This document shows, piece by piece, positions 56,065-64,000 of a DNA stretch of 64,000 nucleotides. The notes under the pieces were generated by a model. It was given only the letters and a program-made list of their open reading frames with translations. It did no database searches and was not told the DNA's origin. The translations under genes and the position numbers were made by a program. Origin of the DNA: Streptococcus thermophilus (lineage in GTDB: Bacteria > Actinomycetota > Actinomycetes > Mycobacteriales > Mycobacteriaceae); the NCBI GenBank assembly GCA_900618065.1, contig UYIL01000003.1:620001-684000 (forward strand), read 5' to 3'. Every line of letters begins with the position of its first letter. The stretch's first letter is position 1.

Positions 56065-57303
56065 TTAGAACTTGGAGAACCTCTTGACCAACATTTCCTC
56101 GAGTTCCTTCCACGCCTCCGCCTTGTCGGCGAATGGGGCGGACGGCACGTAGCCGGCGGCCTCGGTGGAGCCCATCATGTAGGCGAGGTAGTCCTGCATG
56201 CGCGGGTTGGCCAGCAGGAAGGAGTTCAGGGAGTCGTCCTTGGCCCAGTCGGCGGCATCGGCCATGAGCTCGTAGGCCTTGGACATTTGCTGGGTGTCTA
56301 CAGCGTCCACACCTTTCTCGATGTCGGTGGCGATGCCGTTGAGTGAGTAGGAGTTGTCGGCGTGGACATCGACTTCGAGTTCGCCGGCATTGGCGAGCGT
56401 CATGATGTCTTCCCAGGTGGACACGGCTGCTAGGTCGTGGTCGTCGTTGTCGACGATCCAGCGCAGCAGGTGCTTGGCGGTGGGGAAGGTGAAAATCTCG
56501 CCGTACTTGCCCAGGAACACCGGGGCGCCGCCGACGTAGGTGCGTAGCGTGTACACGCCCTTGCCGTGGACGGTCATCTTCACCGGGTCGATGCCGGCGT
56601 CGGCCCACGGGGAGACGTCGTAAGGGTCGGCGGCGGCGCGGGCTTCCTCGGCTTCCTTCTCCGATTGTGCGCGTGCTTCTTCGCGGGCGGTGGCAGCGGC
56701 GGCGATGCTCTCGCCCGCCTTGTCGACGCGCGCAGCGTCCAGCTCATCATCCCCCACCACGCGCACAGCGCCGTCGAGGGATTCGACGACCTCTTTCCAG
56801 TTAGTCAGCACTGCACGGCCGACACCGGTCCATTCATCCATGCCGTTGGGGCCTGAGTAGTGCTCGTGCCCGCGGTGAATGTTGTTCAAGATGGAGTGGG
56901 ACGCGAAGAAGATGGATGCGGTCTCGGCGCTGGCGACGTCGGCAAGCGAACGCGAAATCTGGAACACGCGCGAGGCGGAGGAGACGTTCTCGTGGCTGGG
57001 CCGGCCGGCGAGGAAGTGGGGCAGACCGATGATGTCGTATTCGTTTTTCGGTCCGGGCACAACCCGGTCGTCGCCGAGCGCCTGGAACGCGTTCCACTGC
57101 GGGTGGTCGGCCAAGTCGTGCTCGGTGTGGTCCTCGAGGTACACCAGCAGCGCTTCGGGGCTGGTGAATGCCAGGACATCATCTTTGTCGCCGAAGAAGG
57201 CCTGCCACTCGGAGCCGCCCTGGCGCCATGTGGGAGCCCAGAGGGTGTAAAAGTCGCCCTCGGTCAAGGAGATTTTCACCGGCAGAATCGCGCGCGTCGT
57301 CAT
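56065..57303 (-). CDS. Conserved corynebacterial protein of unknown function
   Basis: 412 residues, acidic, no signal or membrane segment. Two related modules are visible: residues about 1-60 (FYTLWAPTWRQGGSEWQAFFGD, SPEALLVYLEDHTEHDL) and about 245-310 (VYTLRTYVGGAPVFLGKYGE, TAKHLLRWIVDNDDHDL), separated by an Ala/Glu-rich coiled-coil-like linker near 200-235, so it arose by internal duplication. Not recognised. ATG 57303 has TAAAGT 8 bases upstream; an in-frame TTG at 57309 is the alternative start. Confidence 0.75.
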   Translation of the reverse strand: MTTRAILPVKISLTEGDFYTLWAPTWRQGGSEWQAFFGDKDDVLAFTSPEALLVYLEDHTEHDLADHPQWNAFQALGDDRVVPGPKNEYDIIGLPHFLAGRPSHENVSSASRVFQISRSLADVASAETASIFFASHSILNNIHRGHEHYSGPNGMDEWTGVGRAVLTNWKEVVESLDGAVRVVGDDELDAARVDKAGESIAAAATAREEARAQSEKEAEEARAAADPYDVSPWADAGIDPVKMTVHGKGVYTLRTYVGGAPVFLGKYGEIFTFPTAKHLLRWIVDNDDHDLAAVSTWEDIMTLANAGELEVDVHADNSYSLNGIATDIEKGVDAVDTQQMSKAYELMADAADWAKDDSLNSFLLANPRMQDYLAYMMGSTEAAGYVPSAPFADKAEAWKELEEMLVKRFSKF

Positions 57304-57324
57304 GGGCAATTACTTTACCTAGGC

Positions 57325-58335
57325 TCATGCTGTCGGTCGCCAGAACCCCTTGAACGGCATGCCGATGTTTTCAGTGCGGACCGGGTTCATTTGCACCGGA
57401 TCGCCCGCTTCAACCATCATGCCATCCCCGGCGTACATGGCTACGTGCCCGGTCCAGACGACCAGATCCCCGGGCTGCAGTTCTTCGTAGCTGACTTCTT
57501 GGCCCACCGCCTGGTTCTCTGCGGTGCGCGGGATCTCCACCCCCGCCTGCTTGTACGCCCACGACGTCAGCCCGGAGCAGTCGAATCCGCCCGGTTGGGA
57601 TCCGCCCCACACGTACGGTGTGCCCAGTTGCGATTTCGCCGCTTCCACGGCTGCGCGCCCAGCAGCGCTACCTCCCTCGCTGCCTTCAGCCGGTGCTTCC
57701 GTCCCACCCGCTGGAGGCGCAGGAACCTCGGCGGATTCCCCGGCCGGGGCGGTCTCTGGCGTTTCTGCGAGCCCGCGCAGCTCCTGTTCCGCCGCCTGCG
57801 CTTCCGGAGGCGCCTCAAGCGGCGGGCGGCCCAATGCTTCCGCTGTCATCGTGTCAAGGCGCGCAATGAGCGGCTCAAGCTCCTGCTCGAGTCGCTCCAC
57901 ACGCTTGACGACGTCCGCCAGCGCCCCTCCCGCCAACCCCGCCACCTGCGCTATCGCGAGCGGGGCAGTGAACGGGTTCACGGCACCGGGCGCGATCGGG
58001 GCAACGTCGGCGAGGAACCGCTGCCCGACCATCGCGATGTCCATTGCAGCGGTAGAGACGAGCGGGACTGCATCGCACACAGTGGCCTCGATCGTCACGC
58101 GGTCGGCAGCGAGGGCCCCGACCGCCCGCAAAATAGTCTCTGGGTCCGCCCCGACGATCTCTGCCAGCGGCTCCACTGCGGCGTAACCGGGTGGGGCGGG
58201 AAACGACATGTCCGGCAGCACCTCGGGCACGGCCTGCATGATCGCCGCGATGACCGGTTCGGTGAGGAATACTGTGGGGGCCTTGGGTGACGGCACCAGA
58301 AACTGCGTGAGAGATCCCGTCAATGATTGCGTCAT
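57325..58335 (-). CDS. NlpC/P60-family peptidoglycan hydrolase without visible signal peptide
   Basis: 336 residues. The C-terminal 110 residues are NlpC/P60: [17 protein letters not shown], catalytic Cys in [11 protein letters not shown], and the His in [10 protein letters not shown]. The first 200 residues are helical and end in an Ala/Pro/Glu-rich linker. There is no Sec or Tat signal. It overlaps the preceding small gene by 4 bases. Cleavage between D-Glu and meso-DAP is the family activity; the export route is unclear. Confidence 0.85.
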   Translation of the reverse strand: MTQSLTGSLTQFLVPSPKAPTVFLTEPVIAAIMQAVPEVLPDMSFPAPPGYAAVEPLAEIVGADPETILRAVGALAADRVTIEATVCDAVPLVSTAAMDIAMVGQRFLADVAPIAPGAVNPFTAPLAIAQVAGLAGGALADVVKRVERLEQELEPLIARLDTMTAEALGRPPLEAPPEAQAAEQELRGLAETPETAPAGESAEVPAPPAGGTEAPAEGSEGGSAAGRAAVEAAKSQLGTPYVWGGSQPGGFDCSGLTSWAYKQAGVEIPRTAENQAVGQEVSYEELQPGDLVVWTGHVAMYAGDGMMVEAGDPVQMNPVRTENIGMPFKGFWRPTA

Positions 58336-58616
58336 TGCTGGATCCTCCTGAACCCGTCACCGGTTGCCCAGTCGGTGTGTTCGGCTGCCGTGACCAAGGT
58401 GTCCATGTTGTCTGCGGTGCGGCGGCCCTCGGTGGCAAGGCGCTCAGCCTGCTCGTTGGTGGTGTCGACAGCCGCCGCCAGAGCAGCCGTGAATCTGGCG
58501 AGGGGGCCGGTGGTGGGTAACGGTGGGAGGGTGATGGGGGTGGTCGAGGAAACGTCGATAAGCAATTGCTCGATGTCGGCGCGCGCGGCGGGCGGATCCA
58601 AGATGAAAGTGTGCAT
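58332..58616 (-). CDS. Small helical protein coupled to NlpC/P60 gene
   Basis: 94 residues, mainly helical ([41 protein letters not shown]), similar in size to WXG100/ESX-type substrates but without the WXG motif. ATG 58616; the ATGA overlap with the NlpC gene indicates co-translation. No family assigned. Confidence 0.6.
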   Translation of the reverse strand: MHTFILDPPAARADIEQLLIDVSSTTPITLPPLPTTGPLARFTAALAAAVDTTNEQAERLATEGRRTADNMDTLVTAAEHTDWATGDGFRRIQQ

Positions 58617-58673
58617 GACATGTTGGACTGCCCCAGACCCGCTTTCGGTTCCCTGCGCCGCGAAATTTCTGGT

Positions 58674-58679
58674 TAGCAT
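58674..58679 (+). promoter_or_regulatory. -10 box of upp (leaderless)
   Basis: TAGCAT ends 7 bases before ATG 58687. Confidence 0.5.
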
Positions 58680-58686
58680 GGCGAAT

Positions 58687-59322
58687 ATGCAGATCACAGT
58701 GATCGACCACCCACTGGCTACCGCGCGTTTGACCAAGCTGCGCGACGCACGCACCAACAACTCCGGTTTCCGCGCCGCGCTGTCGGATTTGGGGGCGATG
58801 CTCATCTATGAAGCATCCCGCGCGCTGGAGGCCGAGACCTTCGATTGCGTCACCCCAGTCGGCACCGCTGAGGGAACGCGGCTGAAGACCCCGCCGATCA
58901 TCGTGCCCGTCATCCGCGCCGGGCTGGGCCTGGTGGATCCGGCATTGTCGATGATCCCCGACGCGCAAGTCGGCTTCATCGGGCTGGCGCGCAACGAAGA
59001 AACGCATGAGCCTGTGCCCTACCTCGAAGCGCTTCCCGACGACCTGTCGGGCCAGCCCGTCTTCCTCGTCGACCCCATGCTGGCCACCGGCGGATCACTC
59101 GTGCACGCGATCAACCTGCTCACCGGCCGCGGCGCGGACGACATTACCGTGGTCACCGTCGTCTCCGCGCAACCCGGCGTGGACCGCATTGCGGAACTAG
59201 ATGCGCCGATTCGCCTGGTCACCACCGCCATCGACCCGGGGTTGAACGAGGACGCCTACATCGTGCCGGGCCTGGGCGACGCCGGTGACCGCTTGTACGG
59301 CCCGCGCAACATCGATATGTAG
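58687..59322 (+). CDS. upp: Uracil phosphoribosyltransferase
   Basis: 211 residues. Uracil salvage, uracil + PRPP to UMP. PRPP-binding loop [13 protein letters not shown] and the C-terminal [13 protein letters not shown] are diagnostic. The start is set by the leaderless -10; a longer upstream frame to 58327 is antisense to the small NlpC partner. Confidence 0.97.
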   Translation: MQITVIDHPLATARLTKLRDARTNNSGFRAALSDLGAMLIYEASRALEAETFDCVTPVGTAEGTRLKTPPIIVPVIRAGLGLVDPALSMIPDAQVGFIGLARNEETHEPVPYLEALPDDLSGQPVFLVDPMLATGGSLVHAINLLTGRGADDITVVTVVSAQPGVDRIAELDAPIRLVTTAIDPGLNEDAYIVPGLGDAGDRLYGPRNIDM

Positions 59323-59374
59323 TACTCTCAGGGCAGAAACAATCGATGGGGGATCGATAAAGGGGGGCACCACC

Positions 59375-59782
59375 GTGAACGATGCCAGCGCAGCTAGCGG
59401 GGCCAGCGAGAATACCGAAATCTTGCCGGACGCCAAATGGGCGAGCTACGGGTACAGCCTGTCCGCGCGCCTGAAGTCGGTGCGCACCATGCGCGGCGTG
59501 AGCCAACAGCGGCTGGCTGACCTGTCGGGGTTGTCGCGCAGCCAGGTGTCCAACCTGGAGCGCAACCACAACAACAGCCGCCGGTCCAACGACCCGAACT
59601 TGAGCACGATCTACCGTCTGGCGTACGCGCTGCGTGTGCCGCCGGTGCTGCTTCTGCCAGGCGCTGGCGAAGAAGTGGGGGAGATCTGCTGGGACAGCTT
59701 CGGCCCGCAGGATGCCAGCGCCCTCAACCTGGAAATTCTCTGGCCGGCCCGCCCCGAGGACACCCGGCCGTTCGCGCTGTAG
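59375..59782 (+). CDS. XRE-family transcriptional regulator
   Basis: 135 residues from GTG 59375 with Shine-Dalgarno GGGGGG. Helix-turn-helix at about 30-90 (LKSVRTMRGVSQQRLADLSGLSRSQVSNLERN). A similar regulator follows upp in C. glutamicum. ATCGATGGGGGATCGAT just upstream could be an autoregulatory site. Target unknown. Confidence 0.8.
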   Translation: MNDASAASGASENTEILPDAKWASYGYSLSARLKSVRTMRGVSQQRLADLSGLSRSQVSNLERNHNNSRRSNDPNLSTIYRLAYALRVPPVLLLPGAGEEVGEICWDSFGPQDASALNLEILWPARPEDTRPFAL

Positions 59783-59833
59783 AGGCAGGCCAACCCCAAC
59801 TGTCTGTACAGCTTGGTCTAGTACTACACTTCC

Positions 59834-59845
59834 ACAGGTACCTGT
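59834..59845. promoter_or_regulatory. 12-bp palindrome before amidohydrolase gene
   Basis: ACAGGTACCTGT, perfect, between a -10-like TACACT and the GTG start. Possible operator; binder unknown. Confidence 0.35.
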
Positions 59846-59879
59846 CGCACTGTCGTGCATTGTCCGGGAGGGTTGTTCC

Positions 59880-61073
59880 GTGGAAAAAGTGGGGTTGTCG
59901 GCCCAGATTGACTCGTGGTTTGTCGCGCACCGCGACGAGGTCATCGCGTGGCGCAGGCACCTGCACTCTCACCCGGAGGTTTCCCACCACGAGATCGACA
60001 CCACCCAGTTCATCGCCGAGCGCCTGCGCGAGCGCGGTCTCGAGCCGCACCTGTTCCCGGAGACCGGTCTGTACGTGGACATCGGCCCGGAGTGTGAGGA
60101 CAAGCTCGCCTTCCGCGCCGACATTGACGCCCTGCGCGTCGAGGAGTCCACGGGGCTGCCGTTCGCGTCGCGCACACCGGGCATCTCCCACTCGTGCGGC
60201 CACGACGTGCACACCGCAATCTCCCTGGCGCTGGCGTGCGCGCTGGCTGAGATCGACCTGCCGTTCGGTGTGCGGGTGATCTTCCAGCCGGCCGAGGAGG
60301 TCATGGACGGCGGCGCGCCCGACGTGATCAAGTGGGGCGGCCTCGACGGCGTGGCCTGCATTTACGCCGTCCACGCGGAGCCGAAGCTGAGGGTGGGCCA
60401 GATCGGCGTGCGCACCGGTGCAATCACCTCGGCTGCCGACGTGCTGCGCATCAACGTCACCGGCCCGGGCGGACACACCTCGCGCCCGCACCTGACCAAC
60501 GACGTCGTCTACGCCCTGGGCAGTCTGGTCACCCAACTGCCGGCGCTGCTGACCCGCCGGATCGATCCGCGCACCGGCACCGTGCTGGTCTTCGGCCAGA
60601 TTGAAGCCGGCTTCGCCCCCAACGCTGTGCCGAAAACTGGCAGGGTCTCCGGCACGATCCGCACTCAGGACATCGCCACATGGCGCACGCTTGAGCCGCT
60701 CATGAGCGAGCTTATCGACGCAATCATCGCCCCGACCGGTTGCTCACACGAACTCGCCTACACCCGCGGTGTTCCGCCCGTGATGAACGACGACGTGGCT
60801 ACTGCCGCGCTGGTCGAGGCAGTGCGCAGCGTCGACCCGCACGCCATTGTCCAGGCTCCCCAATCCAGCGGCGGCGAAGACTTCTCCTGGTACCTCGAGC
60901 AGGTCCCCGGCTCCATGGCGCGTCTGGGTTGCTGGCGCGGCACCGGCAAGAAGTACGACCTGCACCAGGGCGACATCGACATCGACGAACGCTGCATCGA
61001 TGTGGGCGTGCGCCTGTTCGGAACCATTGTGGAGCGCTTTGCAGATTCGGACCGTGTGCCCACCGGCGCATAA
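59880..61073 (+). CDS. M20-family amidohydrolase / N-acyl amino-acid deacylase
   Basis: 397 residues from GTG 59880 with GGGAGG upstream. Zn-binding motifs RRHLHSHPEVSHHE, SCGHDVHTA and FQPAEEVMDGG, and the dimerisation-domain GPGGHTSRP. Related to AmiA and hippurate/IAA-amino acid hydrolases; the actual substrate cannot be told. Confidence 0.88.
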   Translation: MEKVGLSAQIDSWFVAHRDEVIAWRRHLHSHPEVSHHEIDTTQFIAERLRERGLEPHLFPETGLYVDIGPECEDKLAFRADIDALRVEESTGLPFASRTPGISHSCGHDVHTAISLALACALAEIDLPFGVRVIFQPAEEVMDGGAPDVIKWGGLDGVACIYAVHAEPKLRVGQIGVRTGAITSAADVLRINVTGPGGHTSRPHLTNDVVYALGSLVTQLPALLTRRIDPRTGTVLVFGQIEAGFAPNAVPKTGRVSGTIRTQDIATWRTLEPLMSELIDAIIAPTGCSHELAYTRGVPPVMNDDVATAALVEAVRSVDPHAIVQAPQSSGGEDFSWYLEQVPGSMARLGCWRGTGKKYDLHQGDIDIDERCIDVGVRLFGTIVERFADSDRVPTGA

Positions 61074-61147
61074 GTAGCTTCGTGGCTACAGTGGTCTAGC
61101 GAGAACCTGACCGTCCGCAATTCGCTTTTCGCAACAGGAGTTTTCGC

Positions 61148-62554
61148 ATGTCCAAAAAGATCGTGATCATCGGCGGCGGCCCCGGCGGCTACGAGGCTGC
61201 GTTGACTGCGAGCCAGTACGGCGCGGACATCACCCTGATCGAGGCGCTCGGCATGGGCGGGTCGGGCATTCTGCGCGACGTGGTGCCGTCGAAAGGCTTC
61301 ATCGCGGGCACGAACATCAAGACTGACCTGCGCCGCGCGGACGCAATGGGGCTGCGCCACGGCCTCGGCCAGGTCGACCTGTCCATCCCGGCGCTGAACA
61401 ACCGCGTTGTCGCGCTCGCTTCCGAGCAGTCCCGCGACATCCGCGCCCAGCTCGAACGCGCTGGCGTGCGCTTGGTCACCGGGCGCGCCCGCTTCGCCTC
61501 CAAGCAGGAGGGCCACACCACCCACCGCGTCAAGGCAGAGCTTGCCGACGGCACGGCGGAGACCTTCGACTGCGACATCGTCCTCATCTCCACCGGTGCT
61601 TCCCCGCGTGTGCTGCCGAAGGCGAAGCCGGACGGCAAGCGCATCCTCAACTGGCAGCAGATGTACGACCTGATCGAGACCCCCGAGCACCTCGTCGTGG
61701 TCGGCTCCGGTGTGACCGGGGCGGAGTTCGTCTCCGCCTACGCCGAGCTGGGTGTGAAGGTGACCATGGTGGGCTCGTCGGACCGTATTCTGCCGCACGA
61801 CGACGCTGACGCCGCCGACGTGCTCGAGTCCGTCCTGTCCAACCGCGACGTCACCCTGGTCAAAGACGCCCGCGTGGAGAGCGTGGACAACACCGGTGAG
61901 GGTGTCATCGTGCGCACCAGCGACGGCCGGGAGATCGAAGGCTCCCACTGCCTGATGTCGATCGGTTCGGTGCCGAACACCAAAGACCTCATGCTCGAGT
62001 CCCAGGGCGTGGATGTCACCCCGTCCGGCCACATTCACGTCGACCGTGTCTCCCGCACCAACATCTCCGGCATCTACGCCGCAGGCGACTGCTGCGACCT
62101 CATGCCGCTGGCGTCGGTCGCCGCCATGCAGGGCCGCATCGCGATGTACCACGCGCTGGGGGAGGGTGTGGCACCGCTGCGCGCGCGCACCGTCGGCTCG
62201 GCCGTGTTCACCCGTCCGGAGATCGCCGCCGTGGGCATCACCGAGGCGGAGATCCGCAACGGCGACTATGACGCGGACATCATCAAACTGGACCTGCCCA
62301 CCAACCCGCGCGCCAAGATGCGCTCGCTGAAGACCGGTTTCGTGAAGATCTTCTCCCGCAAGGGCTCCGGCCAGGTTCTCGGCGGTGTCATTGTCGCCCC
62401 GACCGCGTCCGAGCTGATCCTCTCGCTCACGATCGCGGTGACCAACAATCTGACCGTTGCGGACTTGGCCAACTCGATGGCGGTCTACCCCTCCCTGTCG
62501 GGTTCGATCACGGAGGCAGCGCGCCGGTTGGTGCACAAGACCGACCTCAACTAG
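61148..62554 (+). CDS. lpdA: NAD(P)H-quinone reductase of LpdA type
   Basis: 468 residues, flavoprotein disulfide reductase fold with FAD motif IIGGGPGGYEAA, NAD motif VVGSGVTGAEF and FAD loop IYAAGDCCDL. The position of the redox CxxxxC pair reads GGSGILRDVVPSKGF, with no cysteines, and the C-terminal His-Glu pair is not evident. This matches mycobacterial LpdA (quinone reductase), not lipoamide dehydrogenase. Strong Shine-Dalgarno-like AGGAG before the ATG. Confidence 0.9.
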   Translation: MSKKIVIIGGGPGGYEAALTASQYGADITLIEALGMGGSGILRDVVPSKGFIAGTNIKTDLRRADAMGLRHGLGQVDLSIPALNNRVVALASEQSRDIRAQLERAGVRLVTGRARFASKQEGHTTHRVKAELADGTAETFDCDIVLISTGASPRVLPKAKPDGKRILNWQQMYDLIETPEHLVVVGSGVTGAEFVSAYAELGVKVTMVGSSDRILPHDDADAADVLESVLSNRDVTLVKDARVESVDNTGEGVIVRTSDGREIEGSHCLMSIGSVPNTKDLMLESQGVDVTPSGHIHVDRVSRTNISGIYAAGDCCDLMPLASVAAMQGRIAMYHALGEGVAPLRARTVGSAVFTRPEIAAVGITEAEIRNGDYDADIIKLDLPTNPRAKMRSLKTGFVKIFSRKGSGQVLGGVIVAPTASELILSLTIAVTNNLTVADLANSMAVYPSLSGSITEAARRLVHKTDLN

Positions 62555-62559
62555 CGGCC

Positions 62560-62630
62560 GTTCGCCTCTCACAGTTCGCCTTTCACGCCGACCTGCGGGT
62601 TTGTCCGTCGGCGAACCGCGATAGGCGAAC
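62560..62630. repeat. 21-bp inverted repeat after lpdA
   Basis: Arms 62560-62580 and 62610-62630 pair at 18 of 21 positions; each arm holds GTTCGCC twice (or GGCGAAC twice), with the same 7-base spacing. It lies between the lpdA stop and the synthase remnant. It could be a terminator or a junction left by an insertion. Confidence 0.7.
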
Positions 62631-62631
62631 C

Positions 62632-62820
62632 ATGAAAATCGAACCCGGCCCGGCCTACTACATCCTGGGCTTCGACATCGAGTTCTTCACGCCGCTGTTC
62701 GTCATGGCGCGCATCACCGGCTGGACCGCGCACATCATCGAGCAGTTCGAGAACAACTCCATCATCCGCCCGCTGGCCGCCTACAACGGCCCCGGCGAGC
62801 GCCACGTGCCCGGCGTTTAG
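62632..62820 (+). pseudogene. 3' remnant of citrate/2-methylcitrate synthase gene
   Basis: 62 residues matching only the C-terminal end of the citrate-synthase family: GFDIEFFTPLFVMARITGWTAHIIEQF carries the conserved Arg and Trp of the last active-site region, followed by IIRPLAAYNGP. The first nine residues are unrelated vector sequence from the junction. The remaining more than 80 percent of the gene is missing. PrpC (propionate catabolism) is the best guess. Confidence 0.8.
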
Positions 62821-62833
62821 CTTTCGCTTATCG

Positions 62834-62874
62834 ACGCCCCCTCCCACCCCGGCTGCTCGCTGCGGGGGGGGCGT
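62834..62874 (+). terminator. GC-rich hairpin after the synthase remnant
   Basis: Stem ACGCCCCC / GGGGGCGT with a 25-base loop; no strong U-run. Possible terminator. Confidence 0.5.
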
Positions 62875-62877
62875 AAC

Positions 62878-62932
62878 TATAAGGAGTATAAAGGCCCCTG
62901 GCCGCAGGTGGAGTATAAGGAGTATAAAAGGC
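62878..62932 (+). repeat. Iteron-like direct repeats upstream of AAA ATPase gene
   Basis: TATAAGGAGTATAAAGG and TATAAGGAGTATAAAAGG, 36 bases apart; each itself contains a doubled TATAA-GGAG unit. They occupy the promoter region of the next gene. Confidence 0.65.
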
Positions 62933-62961
62933 TGGTAGGTGCTGTGTGAGAGGAGACCACC

Positions 62962-64000
62962 GTGGCCAACCCGTTCATTCCTACATTCGGTGTCTCGCCG
63001 ATCATCTTCGCCGGCCGGGCGAGCGTCGTGTCGACCTTTGGCCGAGGGCTCGACGGCGGGGTCGGCGACCCGCGCCGGGTGCTGCTGCTGAGCGGCCCGC
63101 GTGGCATCGGCAAGACCGTCACCCTCAACGAGCTTGAAGATGAAGCGAAACGCCGCGGGTGGGTCGTCCTCCGTGCCCACCCTAACGCGGTGGTGCATCC
63201 CCTGGTGGACACCGTCATCCCGCAAACCCTGGCGATGCTCCGCGAGCAGCCGACAGTGAAGCGGCGCATCACCGGGATCAGAGCTAGCGGCTGGGGCGTG
63301 GAGACGGAAGTGGACACCAGCCGCAAACCGTCGGCCTCGCTCATTTCTTCGCTCAATGAGCTCTCCCGTGAACTCGGCCCGGACAGCGGCATCCTCATCA
63401 CCGTCGACGAGGTGCAATCGGCCGATCCGGAGCAGTTGTGGGAGCTCACGGCGGCGATCCAGGACCTGATGCGCGATAACCACAACGTCGCCTTCGCTGC
63501 GGCGGGGTTGCCGGAAGGCATCGGGGCGCTGCTGCAGCACCCGGGCACGACGTTCCTGCGGCGCGCGCAGCACGCGAACCTCGGGCCCATGACCCCGCAG
63601 GACACCGCCGACGTCCTGGCCCAAACCGCGGCGGAGGGCGGGGTGAAGTTCAACCGGGGAGCCCTTGACGAGGCAGTGCAGCTCAGCCGCGGTTATCCGT
63701 ACCTGGTGCAGCTCGTCGGCTTCCACCTCTTTGAGCGGGCGGCAGCAGGAGGCGGTGTGGTCGAGTCGAACGACACGCTCGCTGTGACCCCGGACGTGCT
63801 GGAAACACTCGGGCAGCTCGTGCATGAACCCGCGCTACGCGGCGTGCCGCCGAAGCAGCACGAATTCCTCGTGGCTATGGCGCAGGCGCAGCAGGGTAAC
63901 GCGGCCGTGGCCGTCAGCGACATCGCCGACGAGCTGGGCGGGACCCTCCAGTCCCAGTCGATGGCGCGCAAGGCGCTGCTCGACCGGGAGCTGATCTACA
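62962..64000 (+). CDS. AAA/Orc1-like ATPase, 3'-truncated by window edge
   Basis: 346 codons visible from GTG 62962 (Shine-Dalgarno GGAG, 8 bases upstream), open to the end of the window. Walker A SGPRGIGKTVTL near residue 45, Walker B GILITVDEVQSAD near 150, sensor-1-like FAAAGLPEG, a small lid domain, and the start of a C-terminal winged helix (VSDIADELGGTLQSQSMARKAL). Resembles the AAA_16/Orc-like ATPases often found alone or in mobile and TA-like settings. Function unknown. In C. glutamicum pyc follows lpdA instead, so this looks accessory. Confidence 0.75.
   Translation, partial: MANPFIPTFGVSPIIFAGRASVVSTFGRGLDGGVGDPRRVLLLSGPRGIGKTVTLNELEDEAKRRGWVVLRAHPNAVVHPLVDTVIPQTLAMLREQPTVKRRITGIRASGWGVETEVDTSRKPSASLISSLNELSRELGPDSGILITVDEVQSADPEQLWELTAAIQDLMRDNHNVAFAAAGLPEGIGALLQHPGTTFLRRAQHANLGPMTPQDTADVLAQTAAEGGVKFNRGALDEAVQLSRGYPYLVQLVGFHLFERAAAGGGVVESNDTLAVTPDVLETLGQLVHEPALRGVPPKQHEFLVAMAQAQQGNAAVAVSDIADELGGTLQSQSMARKALLDRELIY

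Noticed and set aside
61148..62554. Lipoamide dehydrogenase (Lpd, E3) function
   Set aside because: The redox-active cysteine pair is absent; the protein fits the LpdA quinone reductase type.
60758..62572. 604-codon reverse frame opposite lpdA and the amidohydrolase gene
   Set aside because: Shadow of two convincing forward genes; no recognisable domain.

Overview
The window comes from a high-GC actinobacterium, most likely a Corynebacterium. Pointers are a monomeric NADP isocitrate dehydrogenase, the EsrI/EsrS/EsrR-type envelope-stress set beside guaA, metQNI beside dnaE2, a metY-metX operon, bioB followed by the actinobacterial helper bsaP, an LpdA-type quinone reductase without the usual disulfide cysteines, and many genes with a TANNNT -10 box 6-8 bases before the start codon (leaderless transcription). 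Species and strain cannot be fixed from the sequence alone. All motif matches were read by eye; no search was run.

Layout. 1-3.3 kb: end of a Mn/Zn ABC permease, convergent with mntR, then guaA. 3.3-6.5 kb: esrI, divergent from esrS-esrR, with an inverted-repeat operator candidate between them. 6.5-8.1 kb: a one-gene cassette (AlbA_2/Schlafen-type regulator) between two 98-bp, 94% identical direct repeats. 8.1-17.6 kb: the SOS mutasome (imuA'-imuB, and dnaE2 further on, each with a LexA-box match), a sucrase/ferredoxin-like gene and the reverse-strand metQNI operon. 17.6-22.9 kb: cytochrome-b-like membrane protein with a Pro/Ala tail, two PH-domain proteins, trmL, folD and a DUF3017 protein. 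22.9-24.3 kb: small accessory patch (methyltransferase, vapBC). 24.3-26.7 kb: metY-metX.

26.8-43.0 kb is the main accessory island, all on the reverse strand and tightly overlapping: DUF4132 protein, a giant protein of about 1530 residues, a frameshifted tandem paralogue of it, a MoxR AAA+ ATPase, a DUF5682-VWA fusion and a SWIM zinc-finger protein. It resembles the yehI-yehQ type of MoxR/VWA/SWIM locus, and its function is not established.

43.2-62.5 kb returns to mostly conserved genes: a PH/SHOCT protein, icd, xthA, a CAP-domain protein, bioB-bsaP, a GntR-ABC operon, trpS, a YihY/BrkB protein, a D,D-carboxypeptidase, a VIT1-like transporter, an unrecognised protein, NlpC/P60 with a small partner, upp, an XRE regulator, an M20 amidohydrolase and lpdA. 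After lpdA come a 21-bp inverted repeat, a 3' remnant of a (methyl)citrate synthase gene, and an AAA ATPase running off the window.

Unusual non-coding elements: two copies of an 87-bp gapless repeat between convergent genes (3221-3307, 55922-56008), a 60-bp MITE-like element (51293-51352) with ends resembling IS3-family termini, and a perfect 41-bp palindrome exactly at the frameshift in the giant paralogue (36793-36833). No tRNA, rRNA or CRISPR array was seen.
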